Shown in pieces: positions 1 to 7,496 of a stretch of DNA of 64,000 nucleotides (position 1 is the first letter of the stretch; every line of letters starts with the position of its first letter). Source of the stretch: Vibrio sinensis (lineage in GTDB: Bacteria > Pseudomonadota > Gammaproteobacteria > Enterobacterales > Vibrionaceae); NCBI RefSeq assembly GCF_003605645.1, contig NZ_QVMU01000001.1:682001-746000 (forward strand), written 5' to 3'. Below the pieces are notes generated by a model that saw only the letters and a list, made by a program, of their open reading frames with translations, was not told the DNA's origin and searched no databases. The position numbers and the translations under genes were made by a program.

Positions 1-323
1 AAAATCACGCTATGCACAATAGCTTTTAAATTTCAGGTAGACGGCAAACATGAAAGCCATCTGAGCATGGGTGAAGTCTGTAATTGAATTGGACGAACGG
101 AGGTCACACCGCTGCAATTTCATGTAGTACGGAGTAGTTCAAGTAACCTCTAGGTGTTTGGATATAACTGAGTGGATGATGAACCACGGATCACTTCCCC
201 TCAATCTATCTTCAGTTACATGCATTCTTAACTGACTTAGCCTCAAAAATTCACGGCTTATCGATAGATTAGCGTATACTCTCTGTTATATAACTTAAAC
301 ATACATCTATAGAGCTACACTGC
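1..323. other. Left-edge non-coding stretch
   Basis: No convincing long gene. The minus strand of 10-123 can encode a 37-residue peptide ending FKSYCA, without a clear ribosome binding site; I treat it as a possible dispersed intergenic element, not a gene. The AT-rich part just before 324 should carry the promoter of the cyclophilin gene. Confidence 0.4.
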
Positions 324-815
324 ATGATTATTTTTACAACTAACTTTGGTGACATCGAGATTGAACTTAATGTGGAACGTGCTCCTGTAAGTTCAAAGAA
401 CTTTCTCCAATACTGTGAAGAAGGCTTCTATGAGGGTACCATTTTTCATCGAGTTATCGACGGTTTTATGATTCAAGGTGGTGGTCATACCAAAGATATG
501 AAAGAAAAGCCGACTCGTGCACCAATCGTCAATGAAGCAAACCGTGGTCTTAAAAACACCATCGGTACTATTGCCATGGCGCGTACAGATGCACCTCACT
601 CAGCAACGGCACAATTTTTCATCAACTTAGATGACAATGATTTTCTTGATCACACCGCAACGACAAATCAAGGTTGGGGATACGCAGTATTCGGAAAAGT
701 CTCCGCTGGTATGGACGTAGTCAACAACATTGCGAAAGTTCACACGACTTCAACGCGTGGTCATGATGATGTACCTCTAGACACCATTACTATTAGCAAA
801 GTCACGATCAAATAA
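324..815 (+). CDS. ppiB: Cyclophilin-type peptidyl-prolyl cis-trans isomerase B
   Basis: Cytoplasmic cyclophilin that speeds cis-trans isomerisation of proline peptide bonds during protein folding. The 163 residues match the usual length of Escherichia coli PpiB (164), with no signal peptide. Conserved blocks are easy to see: FHRVI followed by GFMIQGGG near residues 41-54, NEAN near 71, the active-site strand around GTIAMART and SATAQFFIN (residues 82-101), and [11 protein letters not shown] near 115. The gene stands alone and converges with the VOC-fold gene on a shared hairpin terminator. In vibrios the usual ppiB lies beside cysS on chromosome 1; that neighbour is absent here, so this may be a second copy (inference). 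Confidence 0.93.
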   Translation: MIIFTTNFGDIEIELNVERAPVSSKNFLQYCEEGFYEGTIFHRVIDGFMIQGGGHTKDMKEKPTRAPIVNEANRGLKNTIGTIAMARTDAPHSATAQFFINLDDNDFLDHTATTNQGWGYAVFGKVSAGMDVVNNIAKVHTTSTRGHDDVPLDTITISKVTIK

Positions 816-853
816 GTCATTTATCCACGGATATGACAAATATTTGATAATAC

Positions 854-888
854 AAAACGCCCAAGCACAAGCTTTGGGCGTTCTTCTT
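854..888. terminator. Bidirectional terminator between ppiB and the VOC-fold gene
   Basis: A hairpin with arms AACGCCCAA (856-864) and TTGGGCGTT (874-882) sits between the two convergent stop codons. It has a T-rich tail on the plus side (TTCTTCTT) and an A-run on the other side, so it can serve both genes. Confidence 0.8.
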
Positions 889-923
889 ACTGAATACGGT
901 GACACGTTCATTAACAGTGAGAC

Positions 924-1304
924 TCAGTTTTCTGAATGTAAGCCAATAACATTACCTTCCGTATCACCAACCACGCTGATGAAACCAAATTCCCCAATCG
1001 CCATTTTGGGTACATGCACTACACCACCAATCGCTTCTGCTCTGGACTCTTCAACACGACAGTCAGCACAAGAGAAGTAGACTAATGTACTGTTCCCTCC
1101 CGCTTTCACACCATCCATTTTAGCCAAAGCTCCTGTGGCTCCATACCCCTCCATGTTGCTAGGAAATGTCCACATTTCTATGTCCATTTTCGCTGGGCTT
1201 TCGAGCTTATCTAAAGTGACATCAAGCAATGCCTCATAGAAAGTTCTCGCCCTATCCATATCATCAACGTAAATTTCAAACCAACATACCGGATTCCCGT
1301 TCAT
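924..1304 (-). CDS. VOC-superfamily (glyoxalase/bleomycin resistance fold) protein
   Basis: A small single-module protein of about 126 residues with the vicinal oxygen chelate fold. It opens with the typical CWFEIYVDDMDRARTFYEAL strand-helix pattern and ends with GNVIGLHSE, as in COG3324-like enzymes. The second half has GEFGFISVVGDTEGN, the usual final beta strands. Substrate cannot be read from sequence. The ATG at 1304 is chosen because GAGGTGGGTA lies just upstream and the fold begins right there; an upstream in-frame start at 1355 would add 17 basic residues of no family character. It is monocistronic. Confidence 0.85.
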   Translation of the reverse strand: MNGNPVCWFEIYVDDMDRARTFYEALLDVTLDKLESPAKMDIEMWTFPSNMEGYGATGALAKMDGVKAGGNSTLVYFSCADCRVEESRAEAIGGVVHVPKMAIGEFGFISVVGDTEGNVIGLHSEN

Positions 1305-1863
1305 TACCCACCTCTTTTTTCTCAATTTTGTCTGATCTAATTGAGCATAGTGCAAATAATCACTCTTATTGTCTCATAGTTAGATTTTCGCACGGTTAAT
1401 CAGCTCTTACGTGATGATAAACTCATGCTGTAGCATGTTGAATGTTTATTTTATATAATAATCTTCTACTTATTAATATAATTAATTTTATAAAAAGCAG
1501 AATCACCACACATATTCAAAATAAAAATTCCATAGATTAATTATTTCACTCATAAGTCATTAAATAAAAACAACAGGCAACAAACTGATAGTAAAAATTA
1601 TAACATGTACAGTAATCACCAATTTAATCGTGCTAGAATTAAAACTAACAACTATAAACACAAAGAAAATATCTTATTAACAATAGAGTTTAAATATGAT
1701 CAAACTCTAATTAACAGCATTCTCTAATATATTGGAAAACGTTGTTTTCATTATATTTATAGTGATCAAGGTAACATTCACATATCTATTTTATTATCAT
1801 TGAGTTGAGAATAGTCACACTTCACGAACGTGGTCATTGTTTAACCAATCAGCTACGGATATA

Positions 1864-1889
1864 AACAAGCTAACTCGTGTTAGCTTGTT
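1864..1889. promoter_or_regulatory. Palindrome AACAAGCTAAC-TCGT-GTTAGCTTGTT (candidate operator)
   Basis: A perfect inverted repeat with 11-bp arms around TCGT, about 200 bp upstream of the dapA-like start. The inner 16 bases recur exactly at 18694-18709, upstream of the FGGY kinase. No gene ends just before it and no T-run follows, so an operator is more likely than a terminator. Confidence 0.5.
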
Positions 1890-2054
1890 GTGATGTATGT
1901 TGATAGAACCTTACCACTACTGATTTTGTATGAATAATAGCGACCTTTTTACTATTCGTGTTCAGGCAAAATATCAAGCAGTGCTATCGCTATATCATCC
2001 CAATAAACCAAACACTTCACTAATACTCATTTTCGTAAAACGATGACGCAAGCG

Positions 2055-2069
2055 TGGCACGTCATGCCA
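2055..2069. promoter_or_regulatory. Palindrome TGGCA-CGTCA-TGCCA ahead of the dapA-like gene
   Basis: A perfect 5-5-5 inverted repeat lies 21 bp before the start codon and next to the ribosome binding site. It could be an operator or a leader element. The TGGCACG half resembles a sigma-54 -24 box, but no correctly spaced -12 GC follows. Confidence 0.3.
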
Positions 2070-2090
2070 ATAGGAAGGTAAGGAGTCATT

Positions 2091-3035
2091 ATGTATAACT
2101 CAACCCAATTAAAATCACTGCAAGATGGTGTAGTCCCTGTCATGCTGACGCCTTTTACAGACGACCTCCAGATTGACTACCCAAGCTTAGAACGGCTGAT
2201 CGAATGGTACATATATAACGGTGCAAAAGGGCTATTTGCGGCATGCCAATCAAGCGAAATCATGCATTTAAGCGATAGTGAAATGCAACAACTCGTTGCT
2301 TTTATTGTAGAAAAAACCGCAGGTCGAGTTCCAGTCATCGCTTCAGGGCATACCGCTGATAGCTTGGAAGATCAAATACAGCAATTACAGGGGATGGTTG
2401 ATGCAGGAGTTGATGGTCTAGTGCTTATTACTAACCGCTTAGGCCCGCAATCGGCAAGCGACAATGATGTAATTGAATATATGGAGAAACTCCTAGTCGC
2501 ACTACCTTCCAGCATTCCGATGGGATTGTATGAATGTCCATCACCTTGGAAAAGATTACTCAGTAATGATCTTCTACAATGGTGTGTCGATTCTGGCCGT
2601 TTTACTTTCCTAAAAGACACATGCTGCTCAACTGAAATCTTGGCTCAACGCCTAAATATTACTCGTCATACACCATTTAAAATTTACAATGCCAATGGTC
2701 CTACGTTATTAGAGTCACTAAAAATGGGCGCGGCTGGCTATAGCGGAGTGATGGCGAATTATCACTGCGAATTGTACGCATGGTTGTGTCAACACTACCA
2801 AGAAGAGTCTGCTCTAGTCACCGAAGTTGGCGATTTTCTCTCGATTACTTCACTCAGTGAAACTGTCGCTTATCCTGTTTCCGCTAAGTACGCCCAAAAA
2901 CAACTTGGTGTTTTTAATACGACTCGCAGCCGTACGCTTGATGACAATATTTTTTACCACAGTGCCAACATTGCGGTCATCGAACACCTGCAACGTTTAG
3001 CACAAACTTACCACAATAAAATAGAACAAAACTAA
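2091..3035 (+). CDS. Divergent dihydrodipicolinate synthase/N-acetylneuraminate lyase family aldolase
   Basis: Class I (Schiff-base) aldolase or lyase of the DapA/NanA superfamily; 314 residues is close to the family norm. The TIM-barrel pattern is intact: GVVPVMLTPF at the N terminus, VPVIASGH near 81-87, and a Schiff-base lysine in FLKDTCC (K175). The usual carboxylate-binding GTTGE motif is replaced by ACQSSE (residues 51-56), and the conserved tyrosine region reads GLYECP (145-150). It is therefore probably not DapA itself but a subfamily acting on another 2-keto acid. It starts a plus-strand operon with a tripartite tricarboxylate transporter and an Asp-box protein, which suggests uptake and cleavage of a sugar acid or other carboxylate (inference). 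AAGGAG lies upstream of the ATG. Confidence 0.85.
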   Translation: MYNSTQLKSLQDGVVPVMLTPFTDDLQIDYPSLERLIEWYIYNGAKGLFAACQSSEIMHLSDSEMQQLVAFIVEKTAGRVPVIASGHTADSLEDQIQQLQGMVDAGVDGLVLITNRLGPQSASDNDVIEYMEKLLVALPSSIPMGLYECPSPWKRLLSNDLLQWCVDSGRFTFLKDTCCSTEILAQRLNITRHTPFKIYNANGPTLLESLKMGAAGYSGVMANYHCELYAWLCQHYQEESALVTEVGDFLSITSLSETVAYPVSAKYAQKQLGVFNTTRSRTLDDNIFYHSANIAVIEHLQRLAQTYHNKIEQN

Positions 3036-3081
3036 TCTAACGTGCCTGTAACCTACAAATATGTAAATGGAGTATACAAAC

Positions 3082-4035
3082 ATGAAAACTAAGAGTTTAT
3101 TGACCGCTCTGTTCAGTTTCAGCTGCTTAATGGCCCCGGCTGCTGCTTTGGCGGATTTTCCGGACAAGGACATCACTATCATTGTTCCAAAATCGCCAGG
3201 TGGCGGCACTGACATTACAACTCGAGGGTTGATTCAATTTGCCAAAGAACATGTAGATCACAATATTATCGCTGTAAATCGTCCTGGAGCTGGCGGCGTT
3301 ACAGGCATGGTACAAGCAGCAAACTCAAAACCAAATGGCTACACTCTTGTGATGACAACGGTTGAGCTTGATATTTTGCCACACATGAATCGCTCTCCAA
3401 TCGATTACACGGCATTCAAATACATCGTCGCTCCAATCGCTGAGCCAGCAGGTCTTATCGTGCCAAAAGACAGCCCATTTAATAGCGTCGAAGAGTTTGT
3501 TGCTCATGCGAAAGCAAACCCAGGCAAACTACGTGTGGGCAACGCAGGTGTCGGTTCAATTTGGCATCTTGCGTCAATCGCAATTAAGCAACAATACGAC
3601 ATTCAATTTGTTGACGTCCCTTACGCAGGGGGGAGTTCGGAAGCCGTCGCGGCATTGATGGGGCAACACTTAGATGCAATCACCGTTGGACCTGGTAATG
3701 CTAACAGCCAACTACAAGCAGGCGAATTAAAACTTCTCGGCATTATGGGTGAAGAACGCCTACCTATGTTCCCAAATGTCCCAACATTTAAAGAACTGGG
3801 TAACGATTTTATTGTTCGCGCATGGGCAGCATTAGCCGTTCCAGTGAAAGTTTCCGATGAACACTATAAAACTCTTTCAACCATTTTCACCAATGCGATG
3901 GCAGAGCCGGGATTTGTCGAATTCATGAACAACCAAGGTATCGAAGTCAACGACATGAATGTTGAACAAGTCAACAAAATGGTGGCTGAAGATAACGAAT
4001 ACTATAAAGAGCTGATTAAGCAAATCACCCTTTAA
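3082..4035 (+). CDS. tctC: Tripartite tricarboxylate transporter substrate-binding protein (TctC family)
   Basis: Periplasmic solute-binding protein of a TTT importer, delivering a carboxylate to the TctAB membrane pair. A signal peptide is clear (KTKSLLTALFSFSCLMAPAAALA, cleaved before DFPDK). The mature part has the family blocks ITIIVPKSPGGGTDITTR, NRPGAGGV and later VPYAGGSSEAVAALMGQH. The ATG at 3082 is preferred to the in-frame one at 3067: GGAG lies 10 bases ahead and the signal peptide starts there. A stem-loop follows the stop codon before tctB, likely to hold binding-protein mRNA above that of the membrane parts. The ligand is unknown. Confidence 0.9.
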   Translation: MKTKSLLTALFSFSCLMAPAAALADFPDKDITIIVPKSPGGGTDITTRGLIQFAKEHVDHNIIAVNRPGAGGVTGMVQAANSKPNGYTLVMTTVELDILPHMNRSPIDYTAFKYIVAPIAEPAGLIVPKDSPFNSVEEFVAHAKANPGKLRVGNAGVGSIWHLASIAIKQQYDIQFVDVPYAGGSSEAVAALMGQHLDAITVGPGNANSQLQAGELKLLGIMGEERLPMFPNVPTFKELGNDFIVRAWAALAVPVKVSDEHYKTLSTIFTNAMAEPGFVEFMNNQGIEVNDMNVEQVNKMVAEDNEYYKELIKQITL

Positions 4036-4044
4036 ATTGTCCTT

Positions 4045-4072
4045 ACGGTAGTCGCTTTGCGGCTACCGTTTT
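4045..4072 (+). terminator. Intercistronic stem-loop between tctC and tctB
   Basis: Arms ACGGTAGTCGC and GCGGCTACCGT form an 11-bp stem (one G-U pair) with a 3-base loop, followed by TTTT. It may be an attenuator or an mRNA-stabilising element rather than a full terminator, because tctB starts only 22 bp later. Confidence 0.6.
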
Positions 4073-4093
4073 CATTGCAAGTCAGGTGTGCTT

Positions 4094-4573
4094 ATGATTA
4101 GTCTGATTCTCGCTATCGTTTTTATTTCACTCGGAATAGCCGTTTTACTATACGCCAACCAATTCGAATATTCGTCTATGGGAGGAGATCCTTTAGGGCC
4201 GATGTTTTTCCCACAAGCATTGGCATGGGCACTTATCTGTCTATCAGTGATTGTCATTGTACAGCGCATAAGAGAAGGCCAATTAAAAGACCATGTGCAA
4301 GTTTGTGTTGTTACATTACCATTGCTCAGCGCAATCTATGTCGCCGCCTTATTTAAGTTCGGGTTTATATTAAGCACCTTACTTTTTGTTTTACTAATCA
4401 CACCTTATTTTTGTCATGCGACGCAGTTTTCCCTGAGTGTTTATGCGACTGAGGTTCGAACTTGGCTACGTCGACCAAGCATCTACGCGTTATTGTTATT
4501 TTTATTTGTTCTCGTATGGGGAGTGTTCATTCAATTCCTCTATATTCCGTTACCACTATGGGGTGAAGCATAA
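4094..4573 (+). CDS. tctB: Tripartite tricarboxylate transporter small membrane subunit (TctB family)
   Basis: Small four-helix membrane protein of about 159 residues that works with TctA. Hydrophobic segments are seen at the N terminus (ISLILAIVFISLGIAVLLYA), around ALAWALICLSVIVIV, around LSAIYVAALFKFGFILSTLLFVLLI, and near the end (IYALLLFLFVLVWGVFI). The motif GGDPLGPMFFPQ after the first helix is typical of TctB. The start could be GTG at 4088 or ATG at 4094; ATG has the better placed AGG. The stop codon overlaps the tctA start by one base (TAATG), showing translational coupling. Confidence 0.87.
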   Translation: MISLILAIVFISLGIAVLLYANQFEYSSMGGDPLGPMFFPQALAWALICLSVIVIVQRIREGQLKDHVQVCVVTLPLLSAIYVAALFKFGFILSTLLFVLLITPYFCHATQFSLSVYATEVRTWLRRPSIYALLLFLFVLVWGVFIQFLYIPLPLWGEA

Positions 4574-6090
4574 TGGACGTGATTATTGATGCATTTATTG
4601 CAGCTTGTTCTCTCTCAAACCTATTGCCGGCCCTGTTTGGTGTGGTTGTCGGCATTGCGATAGGAGCCTTGCCTGGATTTTCCGTTACTATGGGGGTTGC
4701 TGTACTTTTCCCTCTTACACTTATGTTTACGGGAAATGGCGGCATCATGATGCTACTCGGCATTTATGTTGGTGCAGTCTACGGTGGGTCTATTTCGGCC
4801 ATACTTTTAAACACTCCTGGCACTCCTGCCTCGATGGTTACCACCATGGAAGGCTACCCTCTTACGCAACGAGGAGAAGGAGACAAAGCTTTAGCTCTCT
4901 CTACGGGAGCCTCTTTTATTGGGGGAATAGTCAGTGCTGTCGTATTAACCTTTCTCTCGCCTGCATTAGCCAAATTCGCGCTAAAATTCTCTGCACCTGA
5001 ATATTTCATGTTAGCCGCGTTTGGGCTTAGTGTGATAATCTCGATCAGCTCTGAGAACCTAACGAAAGGTTTAATTGGCGGTGTATTAGGCCTATTTATT
5101 GCAACCGTAGGGGTGGACAGCTTTACTGGATATACTCGTTTTACATTCGATACCATGTTTTTAATGAGTGGTATTAGCTTTGTCCCTATCTTAATCGGAC
5201 TATTTGCGTTCTCTCAAATAATAATTAATACCCTCGATGGTAATATGAATGCGAGCGATAAAGTGGATGTAAATACGTCATTTCGCAAAACGCTTTCTCA
5301 TTTAAAACTGCTCACTAAACTAAAAGCAACCCTTGCCAGATCGAGCCTCATTGGTACGTTTATTGGTGCGATTCCTGGAACTGGAGGCGATGTTGCCGCG
5401 TTTATTTCCTATAATGAAACGCGCCGCTCAGCTAAAAAGGGAGAAACATTCGAAAACGGCAACCTAAGAGGATTGGTTTCTCCTGAAAGTGCAAACAATG
5501 CCGTCACCGGTGGTGCTATGGTTCCTTTACTTACACTCGGCATTCCTGGTGATGCTGTCGCTGCTATTATTCTCGGCGCATTTATGATTCAGGGCTTACA
5601 GCCAGGCCCATTGTTATTCGTAGAGAATGCAAGTGATATGTATATGATTTTTGCCGGTCTATTTCTGGTCAATATCATGATGTTCACGCTCGGCATTTTT
5701 GGCGTTCGCTATTTCACCAAAATTACGACCGTACCACGACCTCTCCTAAATACTTTAATTCTCGTGCTGTGTGTTATCGGTTCATACAGTATCAATAACA
5801 ATGCTCTTGATGTGTTTGTGATGATTTTCTCTGGGTTTGTCGGTTACTTCTTAATACGCGAAAAGTTTGGTGTTGCACCGATAATTCTTGGCATCATTTT
5901 GGGCCCTATGCTTGAAAGCAATTTACGCCGAGCACTCATATTATCCGATGGAAGCTATGGGGTTTTCATTGAAAGACCGATTGCATGTATCTTGTTGATA
6001 TTAACTCTTCTATCCCTCACGACTCCACTGGTTAAGCGATGGTTAAATTCGCGTCACAACAATCAATCGGCGGACAGTTCTCATGGTTAA
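4573..6090 (+). CDS. tctA: Tripartite tricarboxylate transporter large membrane subunit (TctA family)
   Basis: Large channel-forming subunit with about 12 hydrophobic segments; 505 residues is the normal TctA length. Family blocks include ALPGFSVTMGVAVLFPLT near residues 34-51, GIYVGAVYGGSISAILLNTPGTPAS near 64-88, and a second repeat near the middle, IGAIPGTGGDVAAFISYNE, followed by SPESANNAVTGGAMVPLLTLGIPGDAVAA. The two PGTP/PGTG-type loops are the inverted-repeat hairpins expected of the family. It overlaps the last gene of the operon by 8 bp. Confidence 0.93.
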   Translation: MDVIIDAFIAACSLSNLLPALFGVVVGIAIGALPGFSVTMGVAVLFPLTLMFTGNGGIMMLLGIYVGAVYGGSISAILLNTPGTPASMVTTMEGYPLTQRGEGDKALALSTGASFIGGIVSAVVLTFLSPALAKFALKFSAPEYFMLAAFGLSVIISISSENLTKGLIGGVLGLFIATVGVDSFTGYTRFTFDTMFLMSGISFVPILIGLFAFSQIIINTLDGNMNASDKVDVNTSFRKTLSHLKLLTKLKATLARSSLIGTFIGAIPGTGGDVAAFISYNETRRSAKKGETFENGNLRGLVSPESANNAVTGGAMVPLLTLGIPGDAVAAIILGAFMIQGLQPGPLLFVENASDMYMIFAGLFLVNIMMFTLGIFGVRYFTKITTVPRPLLNTLILVLCVIGSYSINNNALDVFVMIFSGFVGYFLIREKFGVAPIILGIILGPMLESNLRRALILSDGSYGVFIERPIACILLILTLLSLTTPLVKRWLNSRHNNQSADSSHG

Positions 6091-7129
6091 TTTGAATAAC
6101 ATAGAAAAACAGATAGTGTTTGAATCACATCAAGTGCCCTTTGCTCAATGCCATGCATCAACACTACTCGTTTTACCAAACAATGAAATCCTCGTCGCTT
6201 ATTTTGCTGGCACTAAAGAGGGTGAAAATGATGTCGGTATCTGGCTATCAAGACAAAGGATGGGCCATTGGCTAGAGCCAATAAAAATCGTGGACTCCCC
6301 TGATACCGCAAATTGGAATCCTGTATTGCATATTGAATCAGGAACTATTTGGCTTTTTTTCAAATCCGGCTCTGATGTACAGCAATGGACCACTGAATTT
6401 GTCATTTCCAAAGACTATGGGCAAACTTGGTCTGCTCCACTCCCCTTGGTAGAGCACAGCCTAACACCACGAGGGCCGGTAAAAAACAAGTTAACTCGGT
6501 TAAGTAATGGATACTGGCTCGCTCCTAATTCAATAGAAAATAGCCATCACTGGGATGCTTTTTGTGATCGTTCAGCAGATCAAGGCAAGAGCTGGGACTT
6601 AGTCCCAATCCCTCTGAAACACTATCCACCAGAGACAACCAACTCTGATGGTAAATGGCAAGGGTTGGCAGACGGAGCATTGTGGGAGACTGAACCTGAG
6701 AAAATTTTCACTTGGGATGGCGTCATACAGCCCTGCATATGGGAGTCGACACCAGCAAACGTTCATATGCTAATGCGCAGTACACGGGGTAGGATTTATC
6801 GCAGTGATTCGGCTGATTATGGAAAAAACTGGTGTGAGGCGTATGCAACGCAACTACCCAACAATAATAGCGGAATCGACGTTATTAAATTCGATGATAT
6901 ATTGGCCCTAATATACAACCCAGTATCAGGTAACTGGGCTCCTCGAACTCCGCTCTCTCTTAGCTTTTCACAAGACAACGGAACAACTTGGTGTCCCCCT
7001 ATTCACCTCGAAACTGAGCAAGGTGAATACTCCTATCCTGCTATTATCTATCAAGAAAACTGCTTACACATTACTTACACTGACAAACGAAAAACGATTG
7101 TTTATCAGCGAATTAAAATCAATGTATAG
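6083..7129 (+). CDS. Cytoplasmic sialidase-like beta-propeller with four Asp boxes (COG4692-like)
   Basis: A 348-residue beta-propeller of the BNR/sialidase superfamily. Four Asp boxes (S-x-D-x-G-x-x-W) are visible: SKDYGQTW (109-116), SADQGKSW (164-171), SADYGKNW (243-250) and SQDNGTTW (296-303). There is no signal peptide, so it should act on an imported molecule, unlike secreted sialidases. Some beta-propellers in this neighbourhood of sequence space are polysaccharide lyases acting on uronic-acid links, so a lyase or hydrolase acting on an acidic disaccharide is possible. Its start overlaps tctA by 8 bp, so it belongs to the same operon. Substrate is unassigned. Confidence 0.75.
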   Translation: MVNLNNIEKQIVFESHQVPFAQCHASTLLVLPNNEILVAYFAGTKEGENDVGIWLSRQRMGHWLEPIKIVDSPDTANWNPVLHIESGTIWLFFKSGSDVQQWTTEFVISKDYGQTWSAPLPLVEHSLTPRGPVKNKLTRLSNGYWLAPNSIENSHHWDAFCDRSADQGKSWDLVPIPLKHYPPETTNSDGKWQGLADGALWETEPEKIFTWDGVIQPCIWESTPANVHMLMRSTRGRIYRSDSADYGKNWCEAYATQLPNNNSGIDVIKFDDILALIYNPVSGNWAPRTPLSLSFSQDNGTTWCPPIHLETEQGEYSYPAIIYQENCLHITYTDKRKTIVYQRIKINV

Positions 7130-7399
7130 CGGTTAAACTGTCTCTTTTCCCACGATGCTTTTAGTGTTTTTACCGCTTAATGCATAAGCCAGTTGAATCT
7201 TCTGCTGGCTATCCCCCCCCATTCTTCTTTCCATGTTGCTATTTCTGACATGTTCAGTTGTGTTTATCGTTCGCTCTTAAGGGCGTTCATTCGGCTTTTA
7301 GGATGTTCCGTGAGGGTTTGAAGTGGCTTAGATATCGGCTAGAGTAGCTTTTGACGAGTGGTTAAAAATATTCAGACATCAAATGTTCTGTAATAATAA
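7130..7399. other. Intergenic stretch after the Asp-box gene
   Basis: No gene seen. It contains a short hairpin (AGCCAG near 7190 with CTGGCT) and a run of eight C (7213-7220). No clear terminator for the plus-strand operon is visible before the inverted repeat at 7400. Confidence 0.4.
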
Positions 7400-7490
7400 A
7401 AATAGCCTCCACCATCATAAACGGTAGAGGCTATTTAACTAAAGAGCCTCTACCGTTTATGATGGTGGAGGCTATTTAACTAAAGAGCCT
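7400..7490. repeat. Perfect 33-bp inverted duplication of a terminator hairpin
   Basis: Positions 7400-7432 and 7445-7477 are exact reverse complements separated by 12 bp. Each arm is itself a hairpin (GCCTCCACC-N9-GGTAGAGGC and its mirror). A 23-bp direct repeat (7427-7449 and 7468-7490) overlaps the structure. The left copy is followed on the minus strand by TATTTTTATTATT and should terminate the fuc operon; the mirror copy faces the plus-strand operon. Confidence 0.85.
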
Positions 7491-7496
7491 TAAAGG

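Larger units (their letters stand above)
1305..2090. other. Long AT-rich intergenic region upstream of the dapA-like operon
   Basis: No gene is visible. The stretch 1440-1800 is very AT-rich. It contains two palindromes that may control the operon starting at 2091 (listed separately at 1864-1889 and 2055-2069) and, just before 2091, a strong AAGGAG ribosome binding site. Confidence 0.6.

Noticed and set aside
2055..2072. Sigma-54 promoter (TGGCACG) before the dapA-like gene.
   Set aside because: The -24 half is good but no GC at the required spacing follows, and the site is too close to the start codon.
4605..5000. A 131-codon reading frame in another phase inside tctA.
   Set aside because: It is a shadow of the strongly conserved tctA coding sequence, with no family features of its own.
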